64,000 nt of DNA from an uncultured Bacteroidales bacterium (GCA_900316995.1 ONEZ01000007.1:1-64000); one strand, 5' to 3'. Counted from the stretch's first letter, positions 8,159 to 17,608 are shown. Numbers and translations: made by a program. The notes: generated by a model from the letters alone, not told the origin.

Positions 8159-8289
8159 CTGAACACAAATTATGGAAAAATTTTCTATTTTACATTAAAT
8201 ACGCATATTCATTTTCTAAATACAGCTATAATGATCGGCCCATTTAGAATATAATTCTGTAAAAGAAAAAGGAACAAATGGATAGTGAC

Positions 8290-8470
8290 TTAACCTGAAA
8301 AAAGTTGACACTATACGGGAATAAAAAAGTATAGTGAAAATACAAATCCGATGGCAAACAAGAACCCTGAAGAAAGGATTAAGGAGCTGGAGCCGCTGCC
8401 CAGGCGGCTGTTAGGTAGTAAATGCAATAGCCAAGAAATAGTGAAAAATTGTAAGTTTCTCAGATTTTAT
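8290..8470 (+). mobile_element. Possible insertion-sequence remnant
   Basis: An inverted repeat CACTATAC/GTATAGTG (8309-8316 and 8329-8336) lies 14 bases before an ATG (8351). The 41-codon frame from that ATG begins MANKNPEERIKELE, which resembles the charged helical start of an IS3-type OrfA, and then turns into unrelated residues. This looks like one scrambled end of an IS. The evidence is thin because no transposase domain is left. The rest of the 8160-8576 gap is AT-rich with no other feature seen, apart from a TAATTTTG (8474-8481) that may be the -7 box of the next gene. Confidence 0.3.
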
Positions 8471-8579
8471 TTGTAATTTTGCACTAAGAAAAAGAATTTA
8501 GTTCATGTAGATTTAGAGTATTAAAGGGATGAAAAATGACTCTAATGATGCATAACAAAGGTTTGGATAACGTAAGTTG

Positions 8580-8984
8580 ATGCGGAAGCGCGGTTTTATA
8601 TGGTTTCTTGTGGCTCTTTGTGTTGTTTGTCTTGCTGAGATCACACATTTGCAATGTCTGGATGTTACGCCAGAACAGGGTAGTTATGAGCAGACTGTGT
8701 CATCAATTGTGACACAGCAACATAATCAGCGTCATGAGGCTACCATTACAGATTCCACTCTGTTGTATCGCATTTGCTCTTCTCGTCCTCAGCGCACTCT
8801 TCATACTCAGGGTTCAAGAAGTGAACGTTCACAGACACATACGTTTAACTTAGTCTTGCAACACATCGTCAAACCAATACATTCATATTTTGACAGCAGA
8901 TGCCGCATGGAATCGGCACCATTCTGTCTGTCATCCTCATGCGATTACTATGTTATTGCATTGAGGCATATCATCAGTTAATAG
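8580..8984 (+). CDS. Small secreted protein of unknown function
   Basis: About 133 residues starting at ATG 8580 (the frame also offers a TTG one codon earlier). A basic start and a hydrophobic stretch (FIWFLVALCVVCLA) form a signal peptide or a single membrane anchor. The remainder is Ser/Thr/His-rich and ends with CDYYVIALRHIIS, a tail type I associate with small uncharacterised Bacteroidales proteins. No domain is recognised. It lies 170 bp upstream of terC on the same strand, in a gap where no further feature was found. Confidence 0.4.
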
Positions 8985-9153
8985 AGTAGTTCACCTCACA
9001 AGGACTCACAACTCTTTTTATTCAAAATTTTTTTTATAGATTCAACAACTATATCTGGAGTTAAAAACTTGGACATAGCTGCTGACTGCATCATTTGGCA
9101 TATTGTGCTATTGTGTTGAGAAGATTTTTTACTCTAAAATTTAATAAAATAAC

Positions 9154-10167
9154 ATGAATATGATGGGAATGCCCGTGGTGGCTTGGATTGTTTTTTATGT
9201 GCTGGTGCTACTATTGGTCGTAGCAGATCTTAAGATGTTTGGTCGCGGAGGCGAGCATGAAGTTAATATGAGCGAGGCGCTCAGAATGACAGCCGTTTGG
9301 ATTGGAGTGTCATTACTGTTTTGTGTAGGAATTTACATCTTCTATCCTGGCGATTCTCATGAAAAGGCATTAGAATTTCTGACAGGCTACTTGATGGAGA
9401 AATCTCTATCAATGGACAATATTTTTGTGTTCCTCATGCTCTTTTCATTCTTCGGCATTGAGAGAAAGTACCAGCACGAGGTGCTCTTCTGGGGCATCTT
9501 TGGAGCATTGGTACTGCGAAGCATCTTCATTTTTGCAGGTGCTGCAATGGTGGAGCGGTTTGAATGGGTGTTAGGCTTTTTCGGACTGTTTCTGCTCTAT
9601 ACTGGATTCAAAATGTTCAGACATGATGACAACAAGCAGTCTGACCCATCGCAAAATATCATTGTGCGCTGGTTCAGAAAAGTTTATCCTGTAACAGACA
9701 GAATGTATGGTGATCATTTTTTTGTCAATGAAAACGGACGTCGAATGGCTACTCCGCTTTTCGTGGCACTGCTGGTCATAGAAACCACAGACGTGGCTTT
9801 CGCAGTTGACAGCATCCCTGCTGTGTTCAGTGTCAGCCGTGATCCGTTCATTGTACTTACATCAAATATATTTGCCATTCTTGGTTTGCGGGCACTGTAT
9901 TTCGCACTATCTGCTGTGGCCAAGTATTTTGTCTACCTGAAGTATGGTTTGGGCATCATCCTCATCTTTGTAGGATTAAAAATGCTGCTGACCATGAACG
10001 AATTTATTAACAGCTTGGGAAAAGTAATTGGGGTAAATCTGAATGTGCCTCACATTGAGATTCCCACATCAGTCAGTCTGATTGTAATTCTCAGTGTCCT
10101 CTTATTGTCAATGCTGGTCTCTGTAGTGGTGACGCATTGGAAGAGAACAATACTTAACATGAATTGA
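9154..10167 (+). CDS. TerC family integral membrane protein (Alx-like)
   Basis: 337 residues with about nine membrane segments and the TerC family marks, including the acidic patch MEKSLSMDNIFVF and the second acidic segment ETTDVAFAVDSIPA. These acidic intramembrane residues are the likely metal-binding site. Relatives (Alx, YceF, TerC) export Mn2+ or other metals, or help metal loading of exported proteins. The length is normal. No Mn riboswitch was recognised upstream. It is followed after 20 bp by an antiporter fragment. Confidence 0.9.
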   Translation: MNMMGMPVVAWIVFYVLVLLLVVADLKMFGRGGEHEVNMSEALRMTAVWIGVSLLFCVGIYIFYPGDSHEKALEFLTGYLMEKSLSMDNIFVFLMLFSFFGIERKYQHEVLFWGIFGALVLRSIFIFAGAAMVERFEWVLGFFGLFLLYTGFKMFRHDDNKQSDPSQNIIVRWFRKVYPVTDRMYGDHFFVNENGRRMATPLFVALLVIETTDVAFAVDSIPAVFSVSRDPFIVLTSNIFAILGLRALYFALSAVAKYFVYLKYGLGIILIFVGLKMLLTMNEFINSLGKVIGVNLNVPHIEIPTSVSLIVILSVLLLSMLVSVVVTHWKRTILNMN

Positions 10168-10185
10168 TAAAACAATAATAATATG

Positions 10186-10562
10186 ACATTGTGGTGTTCG
10201 TTATCACGCTGCTCTCACTGGCACTGCAGGGCACTACCATCACAACGGCAGCCCGTTGGTTGGGTTTAGCAACAGATGAAGATAAAACTGGCAATGACTT
10301 TGGCATCGAACTGCCTGACGAGCTGGAGTCAAAACTCTCGGAACTAAAATTGACGGAAGAGTCATTGGTTGGTGGTAACCAGCTCAAAGATATGCACTTC
10401 CCCAAAGGCACGTTGGTGATGATGGTGAAGCGTGGCAACAGCTATATCGTTCCTAATGGACAGTTGGAGCTGATGATTAGGATGGCTGTGCAGTTTTGCT
10501 ATCCGCTTCATGTATGGAGCCATCGGAAAGTCAGACGGGCTACATGTAAAATAGCTTACTAA
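10186..10562 (+). pseudogene. 3' fragment of a NhaP2/CvrA-type K+/H+ antiporter
   Basis: The readable frame (from GTG 10191) begins at the end of a last membrane helix (VFVITLLSLALQGTTI, then the ARWLGL segment). It continues into the cytosolic part typical of NhaP2/CvrA antiporters: GNDFGIELPDE, GGNQLKDMHFPKGTLVMMVKRG and YIVPNGQLEL. The last 30 residues are out of register with the family, which suggests a frameshift near 10470. The roughly 370 N-terminal residues with the transport helices are missing, so this cannot be a working antiporter. The join to terC marks an old deletion. Confidence 0.72.
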
Positions 10563-10585
10563 ATTGAAACTTACGGATAAGCGTA

Positions 10586-11464
10586 TCATCCCTGTTGCTT
10601 GCGGAATGCGGCGGGTGAAAGTGCTTCATGTCGTTTGAAGAACGTGCCAAAGTGGGATTGGTTAAGGAACCCGAGTTTTTCGGCAATTTCCTGAATTGAT
10701 ATGGAGGTTGAGGAAAGTAGCGTTTTTGCTTGCAGCATGATTGCTCGCTCTATGCAAGTACTGGCATTTATGCCGAGTGTTTGTTTGACAGTATTAGCCA
10801 TATAACGTGTGGAAAGACATAGCGTTGAAGCATACCAGTCAAGGGAGTGGTGATTATCGCAATGTTCGTCCACCAGTGCAAGGAAGCGGCCTGTTATTTC
10901 TTCTTCGCGCGTTAAGGTGTTATATGCCTGTTTGTCAAAATGACTGCCACCTGCAAGGTATTCCAAAAATGAATAGACGAGGTGTTTTGACGCCTTACGA
11001 TTCTTGTCGTCCACCACTTCTTTTAATAATTCAAAATAGTGAACTGTACGTTGCGTTTTATGTGCCGGCATGATCCATGTGGGGTGTATCATTATTTGTG
11101 CGAGTTCGGCAAGTTTGAAACTTAGGTTCAGTTCTTTGGCAAATTGGCGGGAGAAGGCCAAAGTGTACATTTCTACGTATGTATACGGTCGCTGCTGTAC
11201 ATAAAACTCTGGCATGAGAATATAGCCGGAGTGAGCTGGCAGTTCGTAATCTTTGTTGTTTATATTTATGTTCAGACTGCCACCTGTTATAATCTGGATT
11301 GTATAACATGGCAAGAAGTAACTCTGTGGTAGAAATCTATCTATATTACCGCTTATTTTCATGACGGCAAGGTCTTCCATTTCATCACTTCCTGAGATGC
11401 AACTGTGCCACCTGAAACCAGAGAAATCTGTTAAAATGTTGTTTTCTGTGTGTTGAGTCTGCAT
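10586..11464 (-). CDS. AraC-family transcriptional regulator
   Basis: About 292 residues from the internal ATG (MQTQHTENN); the frame can extend 12 codons further upstream. An N-terminal cupin-like sensor region is followed by an AraC double helix-turn-helix (last 100 residues), with SIQEIAEKLGFLNQSHFGTFFKRHEALSPAAFR as the second motif. It is divergent from the glycosyltransferase gene across about 180 bp and may control it. The effector is unknown. Confidence 0.85.
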   Translation of the reverse strand: MQTQHTENNILTDFSGFRWHSCISGSDEMEDLAVMKISGNIDRFLPQSYFLPCYTIQIITGGSLNININNKDYELPAHSGYILMPEFYVQQRPYTYVEMYTLAFSRQFAKELNLSFKLAELAQIMIHPTWIMPAHKTQRTVHYFELLKEVVDDKNRKASKHLVYSFLEYLAGGSHFDKQAYNTLTREEEITGRFLALVDEHCDNHHSLDWYASTLCLSTRYMANTVKQTLGINASTCIERAIMLQAKTLLSSTSISIQEIAEKLGFLNQSHFGTFFKRHEALSPAAFRKQQG

Positions 11465-11583
11465 ACGAATAAGAACAATTTTGGTGTAATGATACAACAA
11501 TTTCTCAATATATGCAAGCTATTTTCTTAAAATTAGAACAATTTGCATGTTTTTTAGATTAACAAGTCTAAACTGTAAAGCAG

Positions 11584-11591
11584 TACTTTTG
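11584..11591 (+). promoter_or_regulatory. -7 promoter element of the glycosyltransferase gene
   Basis: TACTTTTG fits TAnnTTTG and lies 56 bases before the ATG at 11647. No clear TTTG is found 19-21 bases upstream, so this is a partial promoter match that may depend on the neighbouring AraC regulator. Confidence 0.4.
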
Positions 11592-11646
11592 CATTATATG
11601 TTGGATAGAGCGGTGTGAAACCGTGTATGTTAAATAAATTATTGTT

Positions 11647-12894
11647 ATGAAAATCTTGTTCGTAATAGACAGTTTCTACACAACTAACAATGGTACGTCA
11701 ATTTCGGCACAACGCTATGCTGCAGAATTACGGAGACGTGGGCATAAAGTCAGAGTACTATGCTGGGACGCACCTCAAAATCTCAGAGGGAAAAGTGATA
11801 GTGGACAAAAACTATGTACAAAGGATAATATGGTGGATGGGGTTTTCCATACAGCAAAGTTCCGTATCCCATTTTTTCAGCCTTTATGTGACAAGCACGA
11901 TTTCAGTTTTGCATTCACCGATAGGTATATAGTGCATGAGGCGTGCGACTGGGCTGATATTGTGCATATATTTGTTCCGTTTGGCATTTCATGGGAGGCT
12001 GTACATTACTGTAACAGAATTGGCAAACCTGTTACCGGGGCTTTCCATATCCAGCCAGAGAACATGACCTCCTCAGTGGGTATGGGTAAGGTGAACTGGT
12101 TCAATGAACTGTTTTACCGTACATGGAACCGCGAGATATACTCACAATTGCGCCACATACACGTACCTTCTTATTTTATGGGCAGAATGCTTGAAGAGCG
12201 TGGTTACACAGCAAAAATCCACCCAATTTCTAATGGAATCCAAGAGGCGTTTATGGAGGCAGGGGAGCGTAAAAATGCAAACAGAAGAATATGTAAGAGT
12301 GAAAAAGGGAATATCTTCAAGATAATGATGATAGGGCGGTTGAGTCAGGAAAAAAGGCAGGATGTTATCATTAATGCCGTAAAATACAGCAAGTACTCAA
12401 ACCAAATACAACTGGTTTTTGCTGGTAAAGGACCAGAGTATGAGAAATATGTGGAATTGGGTAAGGAATTGAAACACCAGCCGCAGTTTGTGTATGTTGG
12501 CCGGGATGAGTTGATAGAGCATTTGTTGGAAACGGATTTATACGTACATGCATCAGATATGGAGAGTGAGGCAATTAGTTGCATTGAGGCGTTTGCAACT
12601 GGGCTTGTACCAGTCATTGCCAACAGCCACTTAAGTGCCACACCGCAGTTTGCTTTAGATGGCAGAAGTCTTTTTATCCCTGGTGATCCAAAAGACTTGG
12701 CAAGAGCCATTGACTACTGGCTGGATAATCCGCAGGAGAGGTACGCAATGGAGGAGCAATACCGTATTTCAGGCTGCAAGTACAGTCTTTCAGCATCGGT
12801 GGAACAGTTTGAAGAGATGTTGAATGAAGAGATTCAAGAAAATGTAATGCGTGTTACTTTTGAGCCTGTCAGCACTCTTAGTTGGCGTTCCTAA
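11647..12894 (+). CDS. GT4-type glycosyltransferase
   Basis: 415 residues with a GT-B fold. The N-terminal acceptor domain begins MKILFVIDSFYTTNNGTS and has the GHKVRVLCWDAP strand. The C-terminal nucleotide-sugar domain has MMIGRLSQEKRQDVII, LVFAGKGPEYEKY and an E-x7-E type motif around SEAISCIEAFATGLVPVI. Glycosyltransferases of this group build glycolipids or surface glycans at the cytoplasmic face of the membrane. Neither donor nor acceptor can be read. It is a single gene, divergent from the AraC regulator. Confidence 0.88.
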   Translation: MKILFVIDSFYTTNNGTSISAQRYAAELRRRGHKVRVLCWDAPQNLRGKSDSGQKLCTKDNMVDGVFHTAKFRIPFFQPLCDKHDFSFAFTDRYIVHEACDWADIVHIFVPFGISWEAVHYCNRIGKPVTGAFHIQPENMTSSVGMGKVNWFNELFYRTWNREIYSQLRHIHVPSYFMGRMLEERGYTAKIHPISNGIQEAFMEAGERKNANRRICKSEKGNIFKIMMIGRLSQEKRQDVIINAVKYSKYSNQIQLVFAGKGPEYEKYVELGKELKHQPQFVYVGRDELIEHLLETDLYVHASDMESEAISCIEAFATGLVPVIANSHLSATPQFALDGRSLFIPGDPKDLARAIDYWLDNPQERYAMEEQYRISGCKYSLSASVEQFEEMLNEEIQENVMRVTFEPVSTLSWRS

Positions 12895-12911
12895 TCCTAA
12901 ATCAACGCACG

Positions 12912-13649
12912 TCAGGCGTCTATTGTGTCATAATCAGTCGTGGCGGTTGGTTTTGCTTTCTCTTCTGCTGCTGACGGCAATGCTTTTATCTTTATCTCAC
13001 CAGCTTCAATGTGCATCTCATTGGCAGGGAACTGCTCAAGAAGCGCAATGTTATGTGTGGCCATAATTATAGTTGTTCCTTCGTCTTTACATATACGATG
13101 GAGCAGTTCCATAAGCCCTCTGCCGGTTTCAGGATCTAAATTGCCTGTAGGTTCATCTGCAAGAATAAGTTTTGGCTTGTTTAGTAGTGCGCGTGCTATC
13201 ACTATACGTTGCTGTTCACCTCCGGAAAGCTCGTGTGGCATCTTGTAACCTTTCTTCTGCATTCCCACTTCTGTGAGAACTTCTTCAATTCTCTTCTCCA
13301 TAACATCGGTGCCTTTCCAGTCTGTGGCCTTTAGCACAAACATAAGGTTGTCTTTTACGTTACGGTCTGTAAGCAACTGGAAATCCTGGAAAATGATTCC
13401 TATCTTTCTACGTAAATAGGGTATCTCACTTTTGCGAATTAGGTTTAGACTGTATTCAAACACATCGCCTTCGCCTCGTTCTATTGGAAGTTCGGCGTAA
13501 ATTGTCTTCATAAGGCTGCTCTTTCCGGAACCCACCTTGCCGGTAAGGTACCAAAACTCGCCTTCACCAATCTCTAACTTAACGTTTTTAAGAACCAACT
13601 GTTCTTTTTGCCAGATGTCAACATTCTGATATTTTATGAGGGTACTCAT
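12912..13649 (-). CDS. ftsE: Cell-division ABC ATPase FtsE
   Basis: A 245-residue ABC ATPase. Walker A is GKVGSGKSS, the signature is LSGGEQQR, Walker B is LILADEPTG and the switch His is in MATHN. The sequence type ([25 protein letters not shown]) is that of FtsE, which with FtsX controls peptidoglycan hydrolases at the septum. ftsX is not adjacent. The C-terminal 25 residues (Ala/Lys/Thr-rich) are an extra tail. The start overlaps the end of hisIE by 32 bp, so ftsE is translated from the end of the histidine operon. Confidence 0.85.
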   Translation of the reverse strand: MSTLIKYQNVDIWQKEQLVLKNVKLEIGEGEFWYLTGKVGSGKSSLMKTIYAELPIERGEGDVFEYSLNLIRKSEIPYLRRKIGIIFQDFQLLTDRNVKDNLMFVLKATDWKGTDVMEKRIEEVLTEVGMQKKGYKMPHELSGGEQQRIVIARALLNKPKLILADEPTGNLDPETGRGLMELLHRICKDEGTTIIMATHNIALLEQFPANEMHIEAGEIKIKALPSAAEEKAKPTATTDYDTIDA

Positions 13650-14247
13650 TTTTTGTTACTTTATGTCTTTTTATCAAATCTTTTGCAATGTCTTCAATGC
13701 TCAATCCTTTTGAAGTGAGCAGTACTATTAAGTGATACATGAGGTCAGAGGCTTCATATATAAGGCGCCCGTCGGTACCGTTGGTGGCCTCTATAACTGT
13801 CTCTACAGCTTCCTCTCCAACTTTCTGTGCCATTTTGTTTACCCCAGCCTTAAAGAGTGAAGTGGTGTAGGAACCTTCTGGCATCTCAGCGTGGCGGCGC
13901 TCTATAAATTCCTGCAGGGTCTTAAAGAACATCACAGGGTCTGACTCGTTAACTTCATCAAAGCATGTATCGCTGCCTGTGTGGCATACAGGCCCCACTG
14001 GGTGTACTTTTATTAGAAGAGTGTCTTTGTCGCAGTCTTCTTTCATGGATACTACGTTCAGGAAATTCCCGCTGGTTTCCCCTTTGGTCCACAAACACTT
14101 GCGTGTACGGCTCCAGAATGTAACTTTTCCTGTCTCTTTAGTTATTTTAAGAGACTCTTCATTCATATATCCAAGCATTAGCACCTTGCCTGTGTCTGCG
14201 TCCTGAATGATTGCGGGGATAAGTCCTCCTTGTTTTTCAAAATCCAT
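13618..14247 (-). CDS. hisI: Bifunctional phosphoribosyl-AMP cyclohydrolase / phosphoribosyl-ATP pyrophosphatase
   Basis: A 209-residue HisIE fusion. The N-terminal HisI domain (1 to about 110) has [18 protein letters not shown] and the metal-binding [10 protein letters not shown]. The C-terminal HisE domain (about 115-205) has [13 protein letters not shown] and [12 protein letters not shown]. It performs steps 2 and 3 of histidine synthesis. It is downstream of hisF on the same strand across a 94-bp gap made of short degenerate repeats. Confidence 0.95.
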   Translation of the reverse strand: MDFEKQGGLIPAIIQDADTGKVLMLGYMNEESLKITKETGKVTFWSRTRKCLWTKGETSGNFLNVVSMKEDCDKDTLLIKVHPVGPVCHTGSDTCFDEVNESDPVMFFKTLQEFIERRHAEMPEGSYTTSLFKAGVNKMAQKVGEEAVETVIEATNGTDGRLIYEASDLMYHLIVLLTSKGLSIEDIAKDLIKRHKVTKNEYPHKISEC

Positions 14248-14259
14248 ACTATATGTTGT

Positions 14260-14341
14260 TTAATCGGTTAATCGGTGAATCGAATTAATTGAGAATTGAA
14301 AAAATTAACTCCTAAACTCCAAAACTCCTGAACTCCTTTAC
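14260..14341. repeat. Degenerate short tandem repeats between hisF and hisIE
   Basis: Units of the AACTCCTAAACTCC and GAATTGAGAATTGA types fill the gap. The same repeat family recurs between genes at about 15960, 16590, 21435, 22400, 23310, 23930, 24920, 46838 and 47930. Confidence 0.7.
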
Positions 14342-15097
14342 TCATCTGACTGGAATATTCTGTTTCTTCAAATACTCCTTCAGGTCTCTTATGTTTATTT
14401 CTCCAAAGTGGAACACACTTGCGGCAAGAGCCGCATCGGCGTGGCCTACAAGAAAAGCATCTCTGAAATCTTCCATCCTGCCTGCACCGCCTGATGCTAT
14501 TACAGGAATGCTAAGCTCACAGTGCAAGCGGTTAAGAGCGTCGTTAGGGTAGCCCTGCTTTACGCCATCGTGGCTCATGCTGGTAAATAGAATTTCACCG
14601 GCTCCACGCTCCTGCGCCTCTTTTGCCCACTCAAACAATTTTCGCTCTGTGGGTACGTGTCCGCCCTTTACGTAGCAGGTCCAGTCTCCAGCCGCCTCTT
14701 CCTTGGCATCTATAGCCACTACGCATACCTGAGAGCCAAAGTTCTTTGCAATATCTGTGATAAGCTGTGGATTACGTAGCGCTGATGAGTTGATTGAAAC
14801 CTTGTCGGCTCCTGCGTTAAGCAGAGTCTCCACATCGGAGAGCTCGTTGATACCTCCGCCCACGGTGAATGGTATGCTCACACCTACTGCCACACGTTTA
14901 ACCATATCTACAAAAGTTTTCCGTCCTTCAAACGATGCTGTAATATCAAGAAAAACAAGCTCGTCTGCGCCTGCTTCACTATATTGTTTGCCCATCTCCA
15001 CAGGGTCTCCTGCGTCACGGAAATTTACAAAATTCACTCCTTTAACTGTCTTGCCGTCCTTGACGTCCAAACATGGTATTATACGTTTTGCTAACAT
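14342..15097 (-). CDS. hisF: Imidazole glycerol phosphate synthase cyclase subunit HisF
   Basis: A 251-residue (beta/alpha)8 barrel with the two phosphate-binding half motifs, catalytic Asp11 in IPCLDVKDG and Asp130 in VVAIDAKEE. It begins [20 protein letters not shown] and ends normally. HisF takes ammonia from HisH to form IGP and AICAR. The 13-base sequence TAACATTGTAATA covers its start codon and recurs just upstream. Confidence 0.97.
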   Translation of the reverse strand: MLAKRIIPCLDVKDGKTVKGVNFVNFRDAGDPVEMGKQYSEAGADELVFLDITASFEGRKTFVDMVKRVAVGVSIPFTVGGGINELSDVETLLNAGADKVSINSSALRNPQLITDIAKNFGSQVCVVAIDAKEEAAGDWTCYVKGGHVPTERKLFEWAKEAQERGAGEILFTSMSHDGVKQGYPNDALNRLHCELSIPVIASGGAGRMEDFRDAFLVGHADAALAASVFHFGEINIRDLKEYLKKQNIPVR

Positions 15098-15164
15098 TGT
15101 AATATAATTTTATCACTTGTTTACATTTAACATTGTAATACGTTAAAATTATATTACAATGTTA
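15092..15164. repeat. Three copies of TAACATTGTAATA before hisF
   Basis: TAACATTGTAATA occurs at 15092-15104 (over the hisF start codon) and 15128-15140, and inverted at 15152-15164. The last two form a perfect 13-bp inverted repeat with an 11-base spacer. It could be an operator, or a stem that sequesters the start region of hisF. Confidence 0.6.
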
Positions 15165-15176
15165 GATTCCTTATTT

Positions 15177-15231
15177 TTGCGGCTTACGCCGCTTTTCGCT
15201 TCGCGGCGTGCAGAAGCACGCTGTCACCTTT
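15177..15231. repeat. GC-rich palindromic intergenic element
   Basis: A run of small hairpins between hisF and hisA: GCGGC/GCCGC, a second GCCGC/GCGGC pair and GCGTG-CAGAAG-CACGC. A sequence with the same plan lies before purC (about 21390-21440), which points to a dispersed palindromic element. Confidence 0.4.
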
Positions 15232-15960
15232 TCAAGGTTCCGTAATAATGCTCGTCAATTCTTTAAACGTAATTTTGCCCTCATATATTGCCTTTCCAAA
15301 AATTACGGCGGGAACTTTGGCGGCTTCAAGAGCTTTTATATCAGCCATTGAGCTTACACCTCCGCTTGCAATAAGGTGCAAAGCGGGGTTGGCTGCAAGT
15401 GTCTCCTTGTATAGCTCAATTGAAGGCCCTTTTAACATTCCGTCTTTTGCTATGTCTGTGCAAATAACCTTGGTGACTCCTTTCTTTATGTATCCGTCAA
15501 GGAATTTGTCAAGGCTGAGTTCCGTGTCCTCAAGCCAGCCTGTCACCGCTATTTTCTTCTCCTTTACGTCCGCTCCAAGTATGATTCTGTCAGCTCCGTA
15601 TTTCTCTATCCAGCCTGTGAACACATCGGGGTTCTTTACGGCGATGCTGCCACCTGTAATCATTGCGGCTCCGCATTCAAAAGCTATGCGCAGGTCTTCA
15701 TCGGTCTTTAGTCCGCCCCCAAAATCCACTATCAGGTTTGTTTGACTTGTAATGCTCTCAAGTGTCTTGTAGTTTACTATGTGGGCCGCTTTGGCTCCGT
15801 CAAGATCCACCACATGCAGACGCTTTATGCCGCAATCCTCAAACCTCTTTGCCATATCGGCTGGATTTTCCCCATACACTTTTTTAGTGTTATAATCACC
15901 CTGGCTCAGGCGTACACATTTGCCGTCAATAATATCTATGGCTGGTATTAGTTCTATCAT
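15232..15960 (-). CDS. hisA: ProFAR isomerase HisA
   Basis: 242 residues with the HisA barrel, opening MIELIPAIDIIDGKCVRLSQGDY (catalytic Asp in the IPAID segment). It has VVDLDGAK and the second acid in CTDIAKDGML. It isomerises ProFAR to PRFAR. It lies between hisH and hisF. Confidence 0.96.
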   Translation of the reverse strand: MIELIPAIDIIDGKCVRLSQGDYNTKKVYGENPADMAKRFEDCGIKRLHVVDLDGAKAAHIVNYKTLESITSQTNLIVDFGGGLKTDEDLRIAFECGAAMITGGSIAVKNPDVFTGWIEKYGADRIILGADVKEKKIAVTGWLEDTELSLDKFLDGYIKKGVTKVICTDIAKDGMLKGPSIELYKETLAANPALHLIASGGVSSMADIKALEAAKVPAVIFGKAIYEGKITFKELTSIITEP

Positions 15961-15999
15961 AATAGTGGACAGTTGACAATGGACAGTTGATAGTTGTTT

Positions 16000-16605
16000 T
16001 TATAAGTTTAGAAAGTTTTGTAAGATTTTTGAGCCTACGGTGCCGCTTTTTTCAGGATGGAACTGTGTGGCGTAAAAGTTATTTTTGTTCAGCGCTGCGC
16101 TGAATGGTATAAGATAGTCTGTTCTTGCTATGGTCTCAGCGCATAATGGCACATAGTAGCTGTGAACAAAGTAAACGTATCCTTTATCAATCACATTCTC
16201 CATAAGCGGTGAGCGCAGCTCTGTAATCTGGTTCCAGCCCATGTGTGGGATTTTGTCCTCATCGCTTGTGCGTACAAATTTTTTTACGTCAACATCAAAA
16301 ATCCCAAGGCAGTCAGCGTCTCCCTCTTCTGAGTGGCTGCACATAAGCTGCATTCCAAGGCAGATTCCAAGCACAGGCTGTGTGAGGCTCTTTATCAAAG
16401 TGTCTAACCCATGCTCATGTAGGTAGCGCATTGTGGTTGATGCTTCTCCCACTCCTGGAAATATAACCTTGTCAGCACAGAGGATTAGTTTCTTGTCATC
16501 TGTGACCACCGGTTCCACGCCCTCCCTGCGCAGTGCGTGAACCACGCTGTGAATGTTTCCGGCATTATATTTTATTACTGCTATCAATGTGTTGTCAATT
16601 GTCAA
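16000..16605 (-). CDS. hisH: Imidazole glycerol phosphate synthase glutaminase subunit HisH
   Basis: A 201-residue class I glutamine amidotransferase. The nucleophile Cys is in GICLGMQL and the His/Glu pair is in FHPEKSG near the C-terminus. It supplies ammonia to HisF. The start is a TTG: 16605 gives MTIDNTLIAVIKYN, and a second TTG at 16587 would start the protein right at the conserved IAVIKYNAGN strand. The 16605 start lies inside a short intergenic repeat, so the true start is uncertain by six codons. Confidence 0.95.
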   Translation of the reverse strand: MTIDNTLIAVIKYNAGNIHSVVHALRREGVEPVVTDDKKLILCADKVIFPGVGEASTTMRYLHEHGLDTLIKSLTQPVLGICLGMQLMCSHSEEGDADCLGIFDVDVKKFVRTSDEDKIPHMGWNQITELRSPLMENVIDKGYVYFVHSYYVPLCAETIARTDYLIPFSAALNKNNFYATQFHPEKSGTVGSKILQNFLNL

Positions 16606-16643
16606 CTCCTTAACTCCTTAACTCCTAAACTCTCAAATTTCAA

Positions 16644-17510
16644 CTAAAATATTATTGTCTTATTCTTATACACCAAAATCTTGTGCGCAATTTGTTTTTC
16701 AACTGCATTTGACAAAACCACCTTTTCAAGGTCCTGACCTTTGCGCATGAGGTTTTCTACTGTATCTTTATGAGTTATTCGCGTAACATCCTGGCGGATT
16801 ATAGGACCAGCGTCAAGCTCCTCTGTAACATAGTGGCTGGTGGCTCCAATAATCTTTACACCACGCTCGTATGCTGCATGATACGGCCTTGCTCCCACAA
16901 ACGCAGGAAGGAATGAGTGGTGTATGTTTATTATGCGGTTCGGGTACCTTCGTATCATCTCAGGTGATATAATCTGCATATAACGCGCAAGCACTACAAA
17001 GTCTATATTCTCCTTGGCAAGCAGCTCTAACTCCTTAGGTTCAAGTTCATCTTTATTGTCTTTTGTTATAGGAAAAACATAGTATGGAATATTGAATTTT
17101 TTAGCCACATGCTCCAGGTCAGGGTGATTGCTCACAATAAGTGGAATCTCCACGTCCCAGTCACCGGCTTCATAGTGTGCGAGCAGGTCATACAGGCAGT
17201 GTGACTGCTTGGATACAAACACAGCCATGCGTGGTTTCTGAGTGCTGAAATATATCTTGAACGCCATCTCATAGCGCTGTGCCAGCAATGTGTCAAAGTA
17301 CTCGTTAATTTTTTCCTTGGGAATCATAAAGCCCTCCAACTCCCATTCCACACGCATAAAGAACACTTTTTGAACAGTGTCTGTGTATTGGTCAAGACGT
17401 ATGATATTACCCTTGTTTATGTTTATAAACTGAGTTACTGCTGCAATAATACCTTGCTTGTCAGGACAGTGAAGCAGAAGTATAGCTGTGTCTTTATTCT
17501 GTTTTTCCAT
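16644..17510 (-). CDS. purU: Formyltetrahydrofolate deformylase
   Basis: 288 residues from the internal ATG (MEKQNKDTAILLLHCPDKQG). An N-terminal ACT domain (about 1-80) precedes a formyltransferase-fold domain with LARYMQIISPEMI, NIHHSFLPAF and the Asp motif in ATSHYVTEELDAGPII. It releases formate from 10-formyl-THF for purine synthesis. I chose this start because a TAAATTTG -7 element (17529-17536) overlaps the longer frame. Confidence 0.94.
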   Translation of the reverse strand: MEKQNKDTAILLLHCPDKQGIIAAVTQFININKGNIIRLDQYTDTVQKVFFMRVEWELEGFMIPKEKINEYFDTLLAQRYEMAFKIYFSTQKPRMAVFVSKQSHCLYDLLAHYEAGDWDVEIPLIVSNHPDLEHVAKKFNIPYYVFPITKDNKDELEPKELELLAKENIDFVVLARYMQIISPEMIRRYPNRIINIHHSFLPAFVGARPYHAAYERGVKIIGATSHYVTEELDAGPIIRQDVTRITHKDTVENLMRKGQDLEKVVLSNAVEKQIAHKILVYKNKTIIF

Positions 17511-17528
17511 AATATGTAAAATAAGACG

Positions 17529-17536
17529 CAAATTTA
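17529..17536 (-). promoter_or_regulatory. -7 promoter element of purU-his
   Basis: TAAATTTG on the minus strand, about 19 bases before the purU ATG. The -33 box is not clear. It is divergent from the phosphorylase promoter. Confidence 0.45.
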
Positions 17537-17576
17537 ACCATTTTTTTCTAACTATACTATAATCTTAACCCTTTGA

Positions 17577-17608
17577 TTTGCAAATTAAAGCAGAAATTTT
17601 TATATTTG
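17577..17608 (+). promoter_or_regulatory. Promoter of the nucleoside phosphorylase gene
   Basis: TTTG (17577-17580), exactly 20 bases, then TATATTTG (17601-17608): a full Bacteroidota promoter match, about 45 bases before the ATG at 17654. Confidence 0.75.

Noticed and set aside
9001-9153. Manganese riboswitch before terC
   Set aside because: No yybP-ykoY-like paired elements were seen in the 170-bp gap.
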